Assembly (NCBI GenBank): GCA_023129265.1
Contig: JAGMCJ010000263.1
Location: 1-7,258, forward strand
Source: Thermoplasmata archaeon
GTDB lineage: Archaea > Thermoplasmatota > Thermoplasmata > RBG-16-68-12 > JAGMCJ01
Length of the DNA stretch: 7,258 bases
Reading direction: 5' to 3'
Positions 5,941 through 7,258 of this stretch are shown in pieces. Numbering within the stretch: the first letter of the stretch is position 1; each line of letters starts with the position of its first letter. The translations under genes and the position numbers were made by a program. Under the pieces are notes generated by a model that was not told the DNA's origin, searched no databases, and saw only the letters and a program-made list of their open reading frames with translations.

Positions 5941-6300
5941 CATTTGCCAGAACCCTTTCATACCTCTGGATTCATTCTATTCTTGATGCTGGGACAACAC
6001 AACCGCAATGACGGTAATCGGATACAAGCCGATACCCCTATGGTTCTCATCTGCGCGGGGTTCGCGTGCGCCTCGCATGGCTTCGCCGTCCAAGGCCCTC
6101 ATGTGAAGGTGATAGTCAACCGAGTTCGCGAGCCGAACGGTATCCCAAGAGAAATCCACCGCTGAAAAGCGATCCTTCAGACTCACGATTCCCGCTAGCA
6201 GGCCTTTTTCAGTCTGTTGCTGTTGAAAGAAATGTCGCAGAACATAGGGGAGCACGACGTTCTAGACCAGGAAACACACAAACGTATGAACGCTTGGAGA
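5941..6300. other. 360-base stretch of doubtful coding content
   Basis: Two overlapping frames on opposite strands are open here (plus 5929-6165, minus 5977-6255), and neither has a ribosome site. GC content rises locally around 6050-6085 (a GCGCGGGG-like patch). I see no tRNA, repeat array or terminator. The minus-strand frame is listed separately at low confidence because it lies in the same orientation as both neighbours. Confidence 0.4.
5977..6255 (-). CDS. Doubtful hypothetical protein or gene remnant
   Basis: A 92-codon frame starts at GTG (6253-6255) and ends at TAG (5977-5979). It is 45 bases downstream of the larger membrane protein gene on the same strand. Its first two-thirds look protein-like (LPYVLRHFF, a Gln run, then KGLLAGIVSLKDRF and DFSWDTVRL). 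The last third is Arg/Glu-rich followed by a hydrophobic IGLYPITVIAVVL and could be noncoding translation. No Shine-Dalgarno sequence precedes the GTG, and a TAG lies three codons upstream, so it cannot be a simple extension of the upstream gene. A plus-strand frame overlaps most of it. It could be a decayed gene, a small real gene or chance. No family is recognised. Confidence 0.25.
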   Translation of the reverse strand: MLPYVLRHFFQQQQTEKGLLAGIVSLKDRFSAVDFSWDTVRLANSVDYHLHMRALDGEAMRGAREPRADENHRGIGLYPITVIAVVLSQHQE

Positions 6301-7258
6301 TTACTCAGTCAGAGAAGGCCGCTCAGACCTGCCAAAGCTCCTTCCACCTCTGATTCTGGTCCAACGATAGCCGAAGTGCAGGGTTGCCATTAGCCCGGAT
6401 GCAACCAGACCAGTGAGGAGAAGACCAGCTACCGTATCAGGGGGGTGCCCGGGAGAAGCGAGTGGGACAGAGACAATACCCTGCCCATCCAAATCGACTC
6501 TGACCAACAGTGGGAACTCCACATAGTCTCCCTGGGGGTGAACCCAGGAGCCCTGCAGGTCATACTTCCATCCGAGAAGTCCTGGGTTTCTCGACCATGA
6601 CCGTCCGGTGAAATCTGTGATGCCTGGCTCTATCGCGATGCCGTTCCTACCAGCCAGAGAATAGAGAAGCAGGAGCATCCCCGGCTCGTAGTCAACGGCA
6701 ATCTCATGGGATTCGACAGCGGGAGTGAGTCCTGTCAACGAGAATGCTTTCAATGGCTTGTCGCTGTCTGGTTCAATCATGCCGAAAGAGGGCACCAAGA
6801 CCGATACGCTGTCTCCCCACGCAGAGACTAGTGGCATGAACCCGGCAAACTCCGCAACGTCACCAAGTCTGACCTTGTACTCCAAATCGCCTTGTGTTGA
6901 TACGCTTGCCACATATCGTCCCCCAAGAGACGGATCCAATTGCCAACCTTCCCCACGCCTCCACACGTCATATCTCCAGTGGAAACCTACGATTACCCTG
7001 GCCTCCGTCAGGAACATGTTCTGGGTCGCGAACAAATCCAAGTCCCCCTCCACGTGAGGATCGGATGGAACAGGAATCAGGTCTTCATGAAGATTCCAAA
7101 TCGTGGTGTTTCCTGAGTCTGCATCGACTCGAAACAGCCAGCTCGTCTTCTTCTCCGTTCCGTTGGATATCACCCTGCTCATCGCAGATATCCAGAAGGC
7201 GCCGGTTTCCTCTTCGTACTGACGAATCCAGAGGTCCACTTCGTCTTCCGAATCGGAC
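6301..7258 (-). CDS. Exported protein with C-terminal membrane anchor, N-terminus outside window
   Basis: The frame is open from the right edge to a TAA at 6301-6303. A GTG at 7237-7239 could be mistaken for the start, but the frame continues upstream as SDSEDEV with no stop. The gene therefore most likely begins beyond the window, and 318 residues plus a partial codon are visible. Most of the visible protein is a Trp/Gly/Asp-rich, beta-type domain ('FWISAMSRV', 'SWLFRVDADSGN', 'VIVGFHWRYDVWRRGEGW', 'GRYVASVSTQGDLEYKVRLGD'), with no cysteine, as is common in extracellular archaeal proteins. Near the end, 'DTVAGLLLTGLVASGLMATL' forms one transmembrane helix, followed by a short basic tail (YRWTRIRGGR..FGRSER) that should face the cytoplasm. 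This is type I topology, like the beta-helix protein in this window. Strand-turn repeats of the 'D.DSG' kind hint at a beta-propeller or sandwich, but I cannot name a family. It may be an adhesin, a sensor or an envelope factor. Confidence 0.82.
   Translation of the reverse strand, partial: SDSEDEVDLWIRQYEEETGAFWISAMSRVISNGTEKKTSWLFRVDADSGNTTIWNLHEDLIPVPSDPHVEGDLDLFATQNMFLTEARVIVGFHWRYDVWRRGEGWQLDPSLGGRYVASVSTQGDLEYKVRLGDVAEFAGFMPLVSAWGDSVSVLVPSFGMIEPDSDKPLKAFSLTGLTPAVESHEIAVDYEPGMLLLLYSLAGRNGIAIEPGITDFTGRSWSRNPGLLGWKYDLQGSWVHPQGDYVEFPLLVRVDLDGQGIVSVPLASPGHPPDTVAGLLLTGLVASGLMATLHFGYRWTRIRGGRSFGRSERPSLTE

Overview
The window looks archaeal, most likely a Thermoplasmatota-type or related euryarchaeal genome. 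Three things point that way. First, there are well-placed archaeal TATA elements (minus strand 2960-2968, plus strand 3111-3118, minus strand 5933-5940), one of them set up for a leaderless transcript. Second, strong GGAGG ribosome sites precede the leadered genes. Third, there is a NosD-type beta-helix surface protein with the 'GNYW...GSDGIG.TPYVID..NRDRYPLM' module that is common in archaeal exported proteins. The lineage is an inference from style and was not searched.

Left part (1-2941), soluble proteins. The beginning of a small four-cysteine zinc-ribbon protein runs off the left edge on the minus strand. Diverging from it is a complete PLP-dependent class I/II aminotransferase (plus, 382-1680). 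This converges, with a 7-base gap, on a KamA-family radical SAM/PLP aminomutase (minus, 1688-2941). The aminomutase keeps the [4Fe-4S] cysteines, the Arg that holds the amino acid carboxylate and a candidate PLP lysine. It has Arg where lysine 2,3-aminomutase has the Asp that binds the lysine side-chain amine, so a substrate other than lysine is likely. The two PLP enzymes are neighbours but are not in one operon.

Middle (2942-4781). A compact divergent promoter region separates the aminomutase from a secreted, C-terminally anchored beta-helix protein (plus, 3156-4781). That gene is visibly more AT-rich than the two enzyme genes.

Right part (4782-7258). A 540-base stretch holds a coding-like 65-codon frame with no start (4861-5058), probably gene debris. 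It is followed by a small membrane-anchored protein with an external domain (minus, 5324-5887, GTG start). Then comes a poorly coding stretch with one doubtful 92-codon frame. Last is the C-terminal part of a larger exported protein with a C-terminal membrane anchor (minus, 6301 to beyond the right edge). From 3156 onward every well-supported gene encodes a membrane-anchored protein with an external domain, which suggests a cell-surface region beside a small amino-acid-metabolism pair. No tRNA, rRNA, CRISPR array, insertion sequence or origin was recognised.
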